Assembly (NCBI GenBank): GCA_041879425.1
Contig: CP090854.1
Coordinates: forward strand, 186,001 to 250,000
From: Vibrio pomeroyi
GTDB taxonomy: Bacteria; Pseudomonadota; Gammaproteobacteria; Enterobacterales; Vibrionaceae
DNA: 64,000 nucleotides
Direction: 5' to 3'
Shown here: one piece after another, positions 26,960 to 36,123 of the stretch
How the letters are laid out: each line of letters begins with the position of its first letter
How positions within the stretch are numbered: the first letter of the stretch is position 1
The notes under the pieces: model-generated
What the model saw: only the letters and a program-made list of their open reading frames with translations
What the model was told of the DNA's origin: nothing
Database searches by the model: none
Translations under genes and position numbers: made by a program

Positions 26960-27699
26960 TCGTTATACCTATGGCTGGCATGAGCTCACGTTTTTTTAAA
27001 GCTGGCTATACTCAACCTAAATATATGTTGCCAGCACATGGTAAAACTCTTTTTTCCCATGCTGTTGAAAGTTTTTCCAAATATTTTAAAACTGAGCATT
27101 TTCTATTTATAATTCGAGATGAATATAATACAAATGAATTTGTACTTGAACAGGCCGAATTACTTGGGATAACTCGATACGATATAGTTAAATTAGATAG
27201 GAAAACACGAGGACAAGCTGAAACCGTAGCTCTTGGTGTTGAAGAACTGATAAATAATGAAATGGTCAGTTATGAAGAGAGTCTTACTATTTTTAATATC
27301 GACACATTCCGACCTGGTTTTAGCTACCCCGACTTAGGTAATTTTGGGGCAGGCTACTTAGAGGTATTTAGAGGAGAAGGCTCTAATTGGTCTTTTGCGC
27401 AACCAATGTCGGATACTACAACTTTAGTGAAGAGGACCGCTGAAAAAAAACCAATATCAGATCTATGTTGTACCGGGTTATATCATTTTCGGTCGTTGAA
27501 ACTTTATTTTGATGCGTATTATGACTATTTAAAGAAACCGAAAAAAGAATGGGAAAAAGGTGAGCTATATGTTGCACCGTTATATAATTATCTGATAAAT
27601 GATAATCATAAAATACATTACAATTTAATTTTAAGAGAACATGTTGTTTTTTGTGGGATACCGCAAGAGTATATAGATTTTCTTGAGATTGAAACGTAA
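26956..27699 (+). CDS. capsule-locus nucleotidyltransferase
   Basis: Start overlaps the previous stop (ATGA). The 247 residues carry a canonical nucleotidyltransferase loop, VIPMAGMSSRFFKAGYTQPKYMLPAHGKTLF, with both the Ser-Arg pair and the PK lysine, plus the metal aspartate in TIFNIDTFRPG. It would activate a phosphorylated precursor as an NDP derivative. The nucleotide and substrate are unknown. Together with the HAD phosphatase and kinase fusion it forms a three-gene module. Confidence 0.8.
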   Translation: MIVIPMAGMSSRFFKAGYTQPKYMLPAHGKTLFSHAVESFSKYFKTEHFLFIIRDEYNTNEFVLEQAELLGITRYDIVKLDRKTRGQAETVALGVEELINNEMVSYEESLTIFNIDTFRPGFSYPDLGNFGAGYLEVFRGEGSNWSFAQPMSDTTTLVKRTAEKKPISDLCCTGLYHFRSLKLYFDAYYDYLKKPKKEWEKGELYVAPLYNYLINDNHKIHYNLILREHVVFCGIPQEYIDFLEIET

Positions 27700-27783
27700 A
27701 CTAATGGTCATTCATTCAGAAATAATGACATTGAAATTTGAATTGATATTATCTCAGGATATGAATATTTTGGTAGGTGGGAT

Positions 27784-28545
27784 TTGAACAACGATGACTA
27801 TGACCTAATATACTTCGGTCAAATAAGAACATTTAAGAAAAATATAGTTTCTCACCGTGATATTATAAAAAATGCAAAAAATATAATTATATCCACATGG
27901 ACAGATCAGATTATTCCAAATGAAATATACATGTTGAATAAAAATGTTCATGTGACTTATACAGACTTCGAATCAGAATTTTTCACTAAAATAGATTCAA
28001 CAAAAATTCCCGATTGTGTTATGAATCATTCATTTGGCTTTCAGCATCATAGAGCTATGTTACCAAAACACTATTTGCTAAAAAAGGGTGCAAGTATTTA
28101 TCGGGAAAAAGTAAGGAAACCAGCAAAGTTTGTTGTACTGATTAGACCTGATTTATATTTTTATGATACAGAAGCATATAAAAATTTATTTAATTCTGGA
28201 TTTGTTACAAATACAAAAGATAGTTCAGAAGAAGTCTCTGATCAGTTTCTTATAGGTGAAAGAAAAATAATATTAACCGTCTGTGATGCATTTGATTATT
28301 TAATGAATGACTGGGAACAACTAATTAAAGAGAAGCAACCTATCCCACTCTTTATTAATGAGGGGTATTTGAGATGGAAACTAAAAAATCTCAATGTTGA
28401 AATAATAAGAGAAAAAAAATTTTTTGAAATCAACCGGAAATATTTACATTTATATACGTTTATTTTTACATTTCTTCCTAATTTGAAGTGCAAAAATAAA
28501 TTTATCGGATTTATAAAAAAAACTGGTTTATGGAGGCAGTTTTAA
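27784..28545 (+). CDS. putative polysaccharide biosynthesis protein, WavE-like
   Basis: TTG start supported by AGGTGGG just upstream. The 253-residue product begins DYDLIYFGQIRTFKKNIVSHRDIIKNAKNIIISTWTDQIIP, the same 'strand - N - ISTW' plan as WavE-type LPS proteins, and later has FVVLIRPDLYF and SDQFLIGERK. It may be a GT-A-like transferase in which RPD replaces DxD. The C-terminus is basic and hydrophobic. It directly precedes a second protein of the same general type with no gap (stop then TTG). I regard the pair as related but cannot name the reaction. Confidence 0.55.
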   Translation: MNNDDYDLIYFGQIRTFKKNIVSHRDIIKNAKNIIISTWTDQIIPNEIYMLNKNVHVTYTDFESEFFTKIDSTKIPDCVMNHSFGFQHHRAMLPKHYLLKKGASIYREKVRKPAKFVVLIRPDLYFYDTEAYKNLFNSGFVTNTKDSSEEVSDQFLIGERKIILTVCDAFDYLMNDWEQLIKEKQPIPLFINEGYLRWKLKNLNVEIIREKKFFEINRKYLHLYTFIFTFLPNLKCKNKFIGFIKKTGLWRQF

Positions 28546-29325
28546 TTGGATGTAATAATACAAGGTCCTATGACTCACGCAAATAATTATGAATATTTAA
28601 ATTTCATTCGTGATATTTGTGAATCCAGCCATATAAACAAGGTGATAATTTCTACAACTGATAACGATGTCTTGGGTTACAGTAATAAAAAAATAATTTA
28701 TTCAAGATATTATGATCCTGGACAAGATAAAGGACCATATAAAAAGCCTCTTAATTTAAAACGGTTTTTTCATGGAATTTCCAATGCCAAGGCGAGTGTT
28801 ACTTCCGACATGGTGCTTATTATCAGAAGTGATATAATCGTTAATATTGATAAGGTTCTTAGACTAACCGTGAGACAAACAGGAACAGTTTATGTTACTG
28901 ATGTGACAACAAAGTCGCAATTTATTAATAATAAGTGGATAGATCACTTTTGTGATTGGTTATATTTAATTGACAATAACTTAATGAATAATTTATTTGT
29001 TAATTATGATTATGATGATCAAACAACTGGATTGAAAATAGAAAGTGGATCCATATACCCTTTGAGCCCAGAAAAATACATGAAGAAAAAAATTGATCAA
29101 GTTGGTGATGTAATATATAAGTTATTGCCATCCTCATCTATAGATTTGTCATGTCTTAAAGAAGAGTATAGATTGATACCATTCGGTATTAATAAAAAAT
29201 ATATGACAAGCCAATTTGAATTTAATTACTTTAGACGTTTCTCTAAGGTAAGGTATATTAGGTTCTTCCTTATCCCTATATTTAAGATATACTATAATGC
29301 TTTTAGAAAACATAAAGAGTTTTAA
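28546..29325 (+). CDS. WavE-family lipopolysaccharide synthesis-like protein
   Basis: The TTG start immediately follows the previous stop, with GGAGG upstream. The 259 residues open MDVIIQGPMTHANNYEYLNFIRDICE and continue INKVIISTTDNDVLG, matching the 'IQGP ... ISTW' beginning of WavE proteins. DMVLIIRSDIIV near residue 88 would be the nucleotide-sugar aspartate motif. The C-terminus is a basic amphipathic tail. WavE is needed for the Vibrio cholerae LPS core; here the gene lies in a capsule-like operon, so the acceptor may differ. Its last 29 bp overlap the ABC transporter gene. Confidence 0.65.
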   Translation: MDVIIQGPMTHANNYEYLNFIRDICESSHINKVIISTTDNDVLGYSNKKIIYSRYYDPGQDKGPYKKPLNLKRFFHGISNAKASVTSDMVLIIRSDIIVNIDKVLRLTVRQTGTVYVTDVTTKSQFINNKWIDHFCDWLYLIDNNLMNNLFVNYDYDDQTTGLKIESGSIYPLSPEKYMKKKIDQVGDVIYKLLPSSSIDLSCLKEEYRLIPFGINKKYMTSQFEFNYFRRFSKVRYIRFFLIPIFKIYYNAFRKHKEF

Positions 29326-30901
29326 TTTTATCACTAGTGGTAAAGTAGTCCCGAAAATTATAGCAAAAGTATTGGTTGCATCATGTCTTGACGTCGCCTC
29401 ACTAGCTCTAGCCTATACGATAATAAGGTTTTCGACCACTAAAAATATAAGCTTAACACCCGAAATATTATATGCAACTATACTGGCTCTACTTGTATCG
29501 ATTATAGTTAGATTTTATATTCTTAGATCTTTAAATGATTCAATTCATGGTATAAGACACTTACTCTCAAGAGAAATTTTGACGAAGTTTTTGGATTTAG
29601 GCCCTTCTATGTTAAGTTCAGGCTTGACATCCTTGTCATCTGACATTTTCAGCGAAGTAGAGCAGGTCATAAACTCCTACATAGTTCCTTTTTCAAATCT
29701 GCTACAAAGCGGGATTGTATGTCTTTTCATTTGTTGTGGTCTGTTATATCTTTATCCTGAAGTAACTATCGTGTTGTTTATAGTATTCTCACTACTATAT
29801 CTTTGTATATTTGCTGTTACCAATAAATATTCTAAAAGGATAGCTCAAGAACGATTACACGATAACGATAGACGATTTAGTTTAGTCAGTAATGTAATAA
29901 CCACTTATAAAACTATTGCAGTATATGGTGCAAAAGAAGCAACACTTGATCGTTTTGATAACTACTCAAGAAGATTAGCTAAAAACATTGGACGCAACCA
30001 AACTATAGGAGTATTCCCTAAGTACGCAATAGAATCTTTAGTATATATAGGAGTCGCATTATATCTTGTCTTAGCTTATGAGGAAGGCACAGGAATAGAA
30101 ATGATTTTAGTGTTAGGTTTGTCAGCAATAAAATTATTACCTTCATTTCAAACCTTTTATCATTCTTTTAATCACCTTCGGTTTGGATTACCTGCCTTTA
30201 AAAATGTTTACTCCACAATCACTAAAGTTCTCAATAAATCAAAATTTTCTAACCATGCTGAAGAATGTAATTGCGTTGAAATAAAAATAAAGTCTTTTGA
30301 CTATGATGGTAAAGTAATTCTTAAGGACATAAATTTTTCCATAAAAAATGTGGGAGTAACAAGCATTATTGGGGAAAGTGGAAGTGGTAAATCAACTCTA
30401 CTTGATCTTATTTTGGGTTTTGAAAATGTCAAAAATGGATTAATAACCTATTCACCTAATTATTCAGATCACAACACCTTTATGGATTGCATAGGTTATG
30501 TTCCTCAAGAATATGATCTAATTGAAGGTACTTTATTGGAAAATATTTTATTTTATAGAAATATTGAGGAATTCGACGTAAAGAAACTGCTAGCATTAGC
30601 TGACAAATTGGGTTTAGGTGGGCTTGTCAAAAGCAGGGAAGATTTAGAAAGGAATTTGGATTTAGGTGGTCAAGGCTTGTCTGGAGGACAAAAGCAGAGA
30701 ATATCAATGTGTAGGGCATTATTACGTGACCCTAAGATCCTTATTCTAGATGAACCTACGAGTGCACTTGATAAAAATAGTGAAAAAAGCTTATTACTAT
30801 TAATTAAAGAGTTGTCTGAAAATATATGTGTAATAATAATATCTCATAATCCGGATATTGTTAATTATTCTGACCAAGTGGTAGAATTGAAAAAAATATA
30901 G
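29297..30901 (+). CDS. ABC transporter, PglK/MsbA-like lipid-linked glycan flippase
   Basis: The 534-residue half-transporter fuses a six-helix membrane domain (1-310) to a nucleotide-binding domain (about 325-534) with Walker A GESGSGKSTL, signature LSGGQKQR, Walker B ILILDEPTSALD and the switch histidine in IISHNPD. This layout and length match the PglK/WlaB family, which flips undecaprenyl-PP-glycans. No Wzx-type flippase is visible in this operon, and a bacillosamine-type pathway lies downstream, which fits PglK biology. It is translationally nested at the end of the preceding gene. Confidence 0.8.
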   Translation: MLLENIKSFNFITSGKVVPKIIAKVLVASCLDVASLALAYTIIRFSTTKNISLTPEILYATILALLVSIIVRFYILRSLNDSIHGIRHLLSREILTKFLDLGPSMLSSGLTSLSSDIFSEVEQVINSYIVPFSNLLQSGIVCLFICCGLLYLYPEVTIVLFIVFSLLYLCIFAVTNKYSKRIAQERLHDNDRRFSLVSNVITTYKTIAVYGAKEATLDRFDNYSRRLAKNIGRNQTIGVFPKYAIESLVYIGVALYLVLAYEEGTGIEMILVLGLSAIKLLPSFQTFYHSFNHLRFGLPAFKNVYSTITKVLNKSKFSNHAEECNCVEIKIKSFDYDGKVILKDINFSIKNVGVTSIIGESGSGKSTLLDLILGFENVKNGLITYSPNYSDHNTFMDCIGYVPQEYDLIEGTLLENILFYRNIEEFDVKKLLALADKLGLGGLVKSREDLERNLDLGGQGLSGGQKQRISMCRALLRDPKILILDEPTSALDKNSEKSLLLLIKELSENICVIIISHNPDIVNYSDQVVELKKI

Positions 30902-30999
30902 ACTATCAAGTGATCAGGAAATTCATAGCTAATTTAAACAAATTATCATGACTAATTCTTATTCAAAAATTTCATTAAATATACTAGTAAGGCTATAAA

Positions 31000-32106
31000 T
31001 TGAATTATATAGATTTTATTTCTGAGTTTCTGAAGCGCTCACCTTTTTTACCCAAAAAAGACAGTATAATTACAGGCACTAATGGTCTCTATGGAGAAGT
31101 AGAGACATCGTATAGGATTTTATCTCATTGGTCATTACTTATAAAAGAATCCAAAATAGGTAAGGATGGAGTGGTTGGCTTTATTGATTTATTTTTAAAT
31201 GAGTTTGAAAATCATGATTTGGAAGTTGGACCGTTTAAAGCAAGGGATTCCTTAACAAAAGACACTAGTAATGGTTTAATCGGTACAGCGTGGAATATAG
31301 AGGGTATTGTTTCTGTCATTGAGCTGTGCCGAATGTATTCTCTTACTGAGTACAGAGATGCCGAAGCGACACTCTTAAAGATGATTAGGGATATTTATAA
31401 CCATTATAATTATAGTCTAAGTGATTGTAATTGGCCTAATGTGGTTGAACCTGATGGTAAACGGCTAGGTTTAGATAGAACATTTAATCATCAACTTTGG
31501 TTTGCAGCTAGTAAGTATCAATCATATAAATTGCTTGCTTCTAATGAGCCATTAGAAGATGTTAGTCATTTTATTAATAACTTGCACGTTAACCAAAAAA
31601 CTAACCATGTTGGTACGATTTACCACACATTAGGTACATACCCTCACTACCATAAAACATTTATAAAAAGGTTAATTTCTAGAGCATACAGAGTTGATAT
31701 GGTTCAGAAAGAATACGGCTATCATGGTTTTAATTTATTAGCGTTTGTTCGATTATACAATGACGGTAAAAAAGAAATTTTAGGAAGAATTGTTGAATCT
31801 CTTAAAGTGACAAAGACAGATAATTTTAGAACTAACCAAGAAAATAATAGATATGGCTCATCATATAACCCTGTCGGTTTGGAAATTGCTGTTGCAATAT
31901 CATACACTTCATTTGATAACCCTGATATATTATTTTGGATCAACCATCATTTCTCTAACCATTTCGATGAGACAATTTTTCAATTTAAAAATTCAAATGA
32001 TCTACCGACATTGAATGCTAGACTTTATGAGTTAACTTATATTAACAAAGAAACGAAAAATATATTACAATATAACGTAAGTGAAAACTTATGGTCCTTT
32101 AAATAG
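31000..32106 (+). CDS. putative (alpha/alpha) toroid protein of a polysaccharide operon
   Basis: TTG start with AAGG upstream. The 368-residue product has no signal peptide. It shows repeated helical pairs with aromatic and polar loops, e.g. GLIGTAWNIEGIVSVIELCRMY, DRTFNHQLWFAASKYQSYKLL and EYGYHGFNLLAFVRLY, which look like the barrel of six-hairpin glycosidases or polysaccharide lyases. I do not recognise the family. In the operon it sits between the flippase and the polymerase, so a role in trimming or modifying the glycan is possible but inferred. Confidence 0.6.
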   Translation: MNYIDFISEFLKRSPFLPKKDSIITGTNGLYGEVETSYRILSHWSLLIKESKIGKDGVVGFIDLFLNEFENHDLEVGPFKARDSLTKDTSNGLIGTAWNIEGIVSVIELCRMYSLTEYRDAEATLLKMIRDIYNHYNYSLSDCNWPNVVEPDGKRLGLDRTFNHQLWFAASKYQSYKLLASNEPLEDVSHFINNLHVNQKTNHVGTIYHTLGTYPHYHKTFIKRLISRAYRVDMVQKEYGYHGFNLLAFVRLYNDGKKEILGRIVESLKVTKTDNFRTNQENNRYGSSYNPVGLEIAVAISYTSFDNPDILFWINHHFSNHFDETIFQFKNSNDLPTLNARLYELTYINKETKNILQYNVSENLWSFK

Positions 32107-32124
32107 AATTATAATGGCACCAGT

Positions 32125-33327
32125 GTGAGAAAGATTTTTTCTAGTTATTTTCTTATAATATTTTTCTTCCCTCTTATTCCTATGGTGATGGGGAATTCTC
32201 AGATTCATATAAATTTCATTACATTAGTATGTAGTGTTTTATTTTTAGTCAAATTCAGAAGTGAAATTGCATATAATTCATTTTATATCTTGGCAATTTA
32301 CTTTTTTTTCATGCAGATTTTTTTGTTTGGAAGTGTGTGGTCCGCTATTAGTCATGAAGAGTTATCTAGTTCTTCAATACTTTCTGTTTTAAGGCCAACA
32401 TTATTATTTTTACTATATTTTTCTACGTTAGAAATCTGTAGACGTTATGATTTTTATACCACTCCGGAATTTAAATTTTTAATTTTTATTTCTTTTATAT
32501 ATGTAATATTTGAGGTTTTTTTTCTACAATACAGTCAATCCTTTATCACATTGTTTTATAAGAGAGAGTTTCGGCCTGAACTATTCTTTGTTGGTACGAC
32601 CTTTTTTGGTACATCATATTATTCGGCTTACTCATTTTATTGTATATATCTCCTTTCTTTTGTGAGCTTATACAATAACCGTCGATTGATAGATAAAGTT
32701 GTTCTTTCTATGGCTTTCTGTTTGGTTTTTTTAAGCTTGAGTAAGACAATGATTTTTTCTCTGTTAATATCATCGTATTTGATGCTTTTAGTTTACGTCA
32801 GGGTAAAGCTGATTAGATTCTTTATATTTTTTATCCCGCTATTGTTTACTTTTATCTTGTTTTATTACCAAGCTGAGATTTCTGAAATGCTTTCTGACGC
32901 TGGTGTTCCAGCTTTAAGTTCTATTAAAACTTTACTTTATGATTCATCTAATTCGGGTTCGGTAATTACTCGAAGTCAACAAGTTATTGATTCTTTTGAA
33001 CTTAGCCAGAGTTATAGCGCTATATTTGGTGCGGGTCTTGGCCAGTCAGCAAGTATCGAGTCTCTACCTGCGGTTTTCTTATATCGATATGGACTAATAG
33101 GTTTGATTTTTTTCTATATAATCAATCTGGTTTTATTTATATTTTCAGTCTATAAGTTGGTTCAAGGCGGGAAAGAAAATTTCGCAATTTATTTCGTTCT
33201 TAGTCTTTGGTTAATTACTTTACCTGTGACACAGTTAAGCGGTGTAATGATAGAGCAATCAAAGATGGCATTTATTTCTGCAATTATGCTAGGGTATTTA
33301 TTTAAGTCTAATGTTAAACGGACCTGA
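32125..33327 (+). CDS. Wzy-like O-antigen/capsule polymerase
   Basis: The 400-residue protein has about eleven hydrophobic segments. Between two of them lies a large loop with SGSVITRSQQVIDSFELSQSYSAIFGAGLGQS, resembling the periplasmic loop and 'R...W......FG.G.G' pattern of Wzy/WaaL proteins. It would polymerise lipid-linked repeat units in the periplasm. Start is GTG with no obvious ribosome site. Sequence similarity among Wzy proteins is low, so the call rests on topology, length and position. It is distinct from the EpsG-type polymerase at 507. Confidence 0.72.
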   Translation: MRKIFSSYFLIIFFFPLIPMVMGNSQIHINFITLVCSVLFLVKFRSEIAYNSFYILAIYFFFMQIFLFGSVWSAISHEELSSSSILSVLRPTLLFLLYFSTLEICRRYDFYTTPEFKFLIFISFIYVIFEVFFLQYSQSFITLFYKREFRPELFFVGTTFFGTSYYSAYSFYCIYLLSFVSLYNNRRLIDKVVLSMAFCLVFLSLSKTMIFSLLISSYLMLLVYVRVKLIRFFIFFIPLLFTFILFYYQAEISEMLSDAGVPALSSIKTLLYDSSNSGSVITRSQQVIDSFELSQSYSAIFGAGLGQSASIESLPAVFLYRYGLIGLIFFYIINLVLFIFSVYKLVQGGKENFAIYFVLSLWLITLPVTQLSGVMIEQSKMAFISAIMLGYLFKSNVKRT

Positions 33328-33445
33328 TAGCTGTAGAATTTATCCTAAATGACTTTAGTTAGATTGATTATTAGTATTAAGTTAGTTTTATTTGATTCTC
33401 AGAATTACCGCCTAGGATTGGGGGGATTTCTCCTTGAGGTTATAG

Positions 33446-33570
33446 CACTGAAGAAGTGCGCCTGCTAAAAGTAACCTTTTATTCACCACAAGTAAGAGGA
33501 AACATCTATATGGACGATTATACAAATATAAGCTCTCAGATGTCTATTGGCGTTGTAAACACCATATAGT
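33446..33570 (+). pseudogene. 5' remnant of an IS200/IS605-family transposase gene
   Basis: In the 476-bp gap after the polymerase, a short hairpin (GCACT...AGTGC near 33447) is followed by AGAGGA, ATG at 33510 and, after a one-base frameshift, YKLSDVYWRCKHHIV (33521 onward). This is the start of TnpA proteins of the IS200 group, but the frame stops at once. The rest of the gene is missing. The remaining sequence up to 33803 shows nothing else supportable. Confidence 0.55.
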
Positions 33571-33803
33571 TTAGAATCCAAAGTACAAAAATAATATTGT
33601 AAAGGTGCTTTATGGTTCAATCTATATTTCGTGCAATATTAAAGGCTGCGGTGTTTTAGAGTTAAATGTTCCACCAAGTTATATATATTGTTTTCATTGT
33701 TCCTCTCAAGTTGTCAGTTTCAATTCTGCTATAGGTTTTTTAGGATATCAATCTTTAATAAAACTAATTTTTGTAAATTTACTCTTTTAAATAGGAAAAA
33801 AAA

Positions 33804-35750
33804 TTGAATTTTCGGCATGACATTAACGGTTTAAGAGCCATAGCTGTAATTGCTGTAGTTATATTTCACTTCAATTCAGGTTGGCTTCCAGGAGGTTTTG
33901 CTGGAGTTGACGTCTTTTTTGTTATTTCTGGTTTTTTGATGACTAGTATTATTTTAAAAGGGTTAGAAAATAATACTTTTAGTCTTGTTGATTTTTATAT
34001 TTCAAGAGGGAATAGGATCATACCGCCTCTGGCTTTCCTTTGTTTTATATTAATAGTTTTTGGTTTTTTTTATTTATCAACAAAAGACTACATACAGCTG
34101 AGTAAACACATAACTTCAAGTGTCACTTTCTTTTCTAACTTTTTTTATTGGCACGAATCTGGATATTTTGCGCAAGAGTCTCATGAAAAGTGGTTACTTC
34201 ATACATGGTCTTTATCGGCAGAATGGCAATTTTATATCCTTTATCCGATTATTTTGATCTTTTTGAAAAGGTTTTTCTCTATTTCCTTAGTAAAACGTAT
34301 AATCTTTTCAGGAATGATTTTTGGATTTATATACAGTGCATTTGCAACACAAATTTGGCCCGATGCTGCATATTATTTATTGCCTACAAGGGCATGGGAA
34401 ATGATAGCCGGAGGAGTTGCGTATATCTATCCTTTAAATATTAAGGGTAGAGGGAAAGCAACAATTGAAGGACTAGGGCTTCTTTTTGTTTTTTCTTCTT
34501 TTATCTTTGTATCTGAAAAAACACTGTGGCCAGGATATATGGCAATTCTACCAGTGCTGGGCACGTATCTGGTTATTATATCAAATAGGCAGGATAGCAT
34601 TTTTACCTCAAATCGAGTTAGCCAATATTTGGGGCGTTGGTCATATTCCATTTATTTATGGCACTGGCCAATCTTCGTTTTGTTTAATCAAAAGATAAAT
34701 ATCATTGGTTCCGAGTTTGTTGGTCTGTTATTGTCTATCGTTGTAGGTTTCTTTAGTTATAGGTTTATTGAAACTGTTCGTTTTAAAAAAAATATTAATT
34801 TCTCTGGCCTGTTAAAGAGTCCGCCACTCTATTTATCAATTTTGATTATTATATTAGGAAGTTCTATATATTTGAAGAAAGGATACCCAGAAAGGTTTAG
34901 TAGTGATATTACATTGAATTTAAGTGATTCTTTTAGCTTAGTTGTCGATGGTGAAAAATGTCATAATTCGGCAAACTTCGAATCGTCTTGTGGGCGTAGT
35001 CGTTCACTAGAACCTAATATTCTTTTATTGGGCGACAGTCATGCTGGGACAATCGCAGCTGAACTTTACGCTTTATCGGATGAAAAAGGGTATTCATATA
35101 GGCAATTTACACATGGTGGGTGTACACAAATTGACACTGTTGTAAGATACAATGAATCTCGGTTTGGTAAAGAGGAAGATACTCGCTGTACTAGTGTTAG
35201 TAAGGAGGTTGCTGATCATCTAGAAAATTCCATATCACCTAGATATACGATTGTTTACATGGTGAGGATGCCTCTATATCTGAGTGGCGAACGCTTTGAT
35301 AATGGAGAAGGCGGTAAAGAGTCAAAACCTAAGGCTTGGGTTGAGTCAACCACAGAACGTAATTCTAGAGAAGAAATATCGAGTAAGTTAAGCCATTGGA
35401 ATGCTTTAGGGCACAAATTAATCCTTGTTTATCCAGTCCCTGAGGTTGGTTGGGATGTAACAAAGTATGCTTTTATCAATAACCTAGAGCCTCTAGTGTA
35501 TAAAGATAAGATTGAAAAATTAATAACAACTTCTTACTCTCTATTCAAGAGCAGAACTTTTTCTTCGTACGCTGTATTTGATGCAGTTGATGGTGTTAAC
35601 GTTTTTAGAGTTTATCCTGAAAACTTATTTTGTTCACCGAAAATTGGGTGTTTAGCAAATAATGACTCTAACTTTTATTATTTCGATGATGATCATCTGT
35701 CAAAACATGGGGCTAAAATGCTTGTCGAAAAAATTTCAAACAAAATTTAG
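33804..35750 (+). CDS. OafA/YrhL-type membrane O-acyltransferase with SGNH domain
   Basis: TTG start after an AGGAAAA purine run. The 648-residue product begins FRHDINGLRAIAVIAVVIFHF, the acyltransferase-3 signature, with FAGVDVFFVISGFLM and the RG-R motif following, ten or so membrane helices to about residue 360, and then a periplasmic SGNH domain. The SGNH blocks are LLGDSHAG (Gly-Asp-Ser) and DDDHLSKHGA (catalytic Asp and His). It should O-acetylate the glycan on the periplasmic side. Much of the adjacent sequence is very AT-rich. Confidence 0.9.
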   Translation: MNFRHDINGLRAIAVIAVVIFHFNSGWLPGGFAGVDVFFVISGFLMTSIILKGLENNTFSLVDFYISRGNRIIPPLAFLCFILIVFGFFYLSTKDYIQLSKHITSSVTFFSNFFYWHESGYFAQESHEKWLLHTWSLSAEWQFYILYPIILIFLKRFFSISLVKRIIFSGMIFGFIYSAFATQIWPDAAYYLLPTRAWEMIAGGVAYIYPLNIKGRGKATIEGLGLLFVFSSFIFVSEKTLWPGYMAILPVLGTYLVIISNRQDSIFTSNRVSQYLGRWSYSIYLWHWPIFVLFNQKINIIGSEFVGLLLSIVVGFFSYRFIETVRFKKNINFSGLLKSPPLYLSILIIILGSSIYLKKGYPERFSSDITLNLSDSFSLVVDGEKCHNSANFESSCGRSRSLEPNILLLGDSHAGTIAAELYALSDEKGYSYRQFTHGGCTQIDTVVRYNESRFGKEEDTRCTSVSKEVADHLENSISPRYTIVYMVRMPLYLSGERFDNGEGGKESKPKAWVESTTERNSREEISSKLSHWNALGHKLILVYPVPEVGWDVTKYAFINNLEPLVYKDKIEKLITTSYSLFKSRTFSSYAVFDAVDGVNVFRVYPENLFCSPKIGCLANNDSNFYYFDDDHLSKHGAKMLVEKISNKI

Positions 35751-36123
35751 TGTGTAATTGTTTTCCCTTATTTTAATTGAAATTATATGATAAAGCGTTC
35801 TGTTGCTGGGTTTTTATACATGACCTTATTTTGATTTTACATCAACCTTAGTTTTTATGAACGAACTTTTCAGCGATAAATAACTTATCTAGTAGCTATG
35901 ATAGACCTGCCTTTGGTCTAATTCGGTCAGCAATACCATGCATATCTGTTTATTAATTTCCAGAATATAGGAATCGATGATATAAATTTATTCATGTATA
36001 ACTAACCTAATACTTTGTGTTTTTACGTGTTTGATATGAAAGTTAATGATACGTGATCTTTATTTTAATTTCCGCTTATTAGCTTTTCAAGCTAAAAGTG
36101 GTATTTTCTAAAATGGTAGGCTA
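35751..36123. other. AT-rich gap without a recognisable gene
   Basis: This 373-bp stretch between the acyltransferase and the next glycosyltransferase has stops in all frames and no clear hairpin with a T run. It may mark a junction between separately acquired modules. Confidence 0.4.

Noticed and set aside
33605..33790. 61-codon frame before the OafA-type gene
   Set aside because: No ribosome site or known motif; the region holds an IS200-type remnant and AT-rich spacer.
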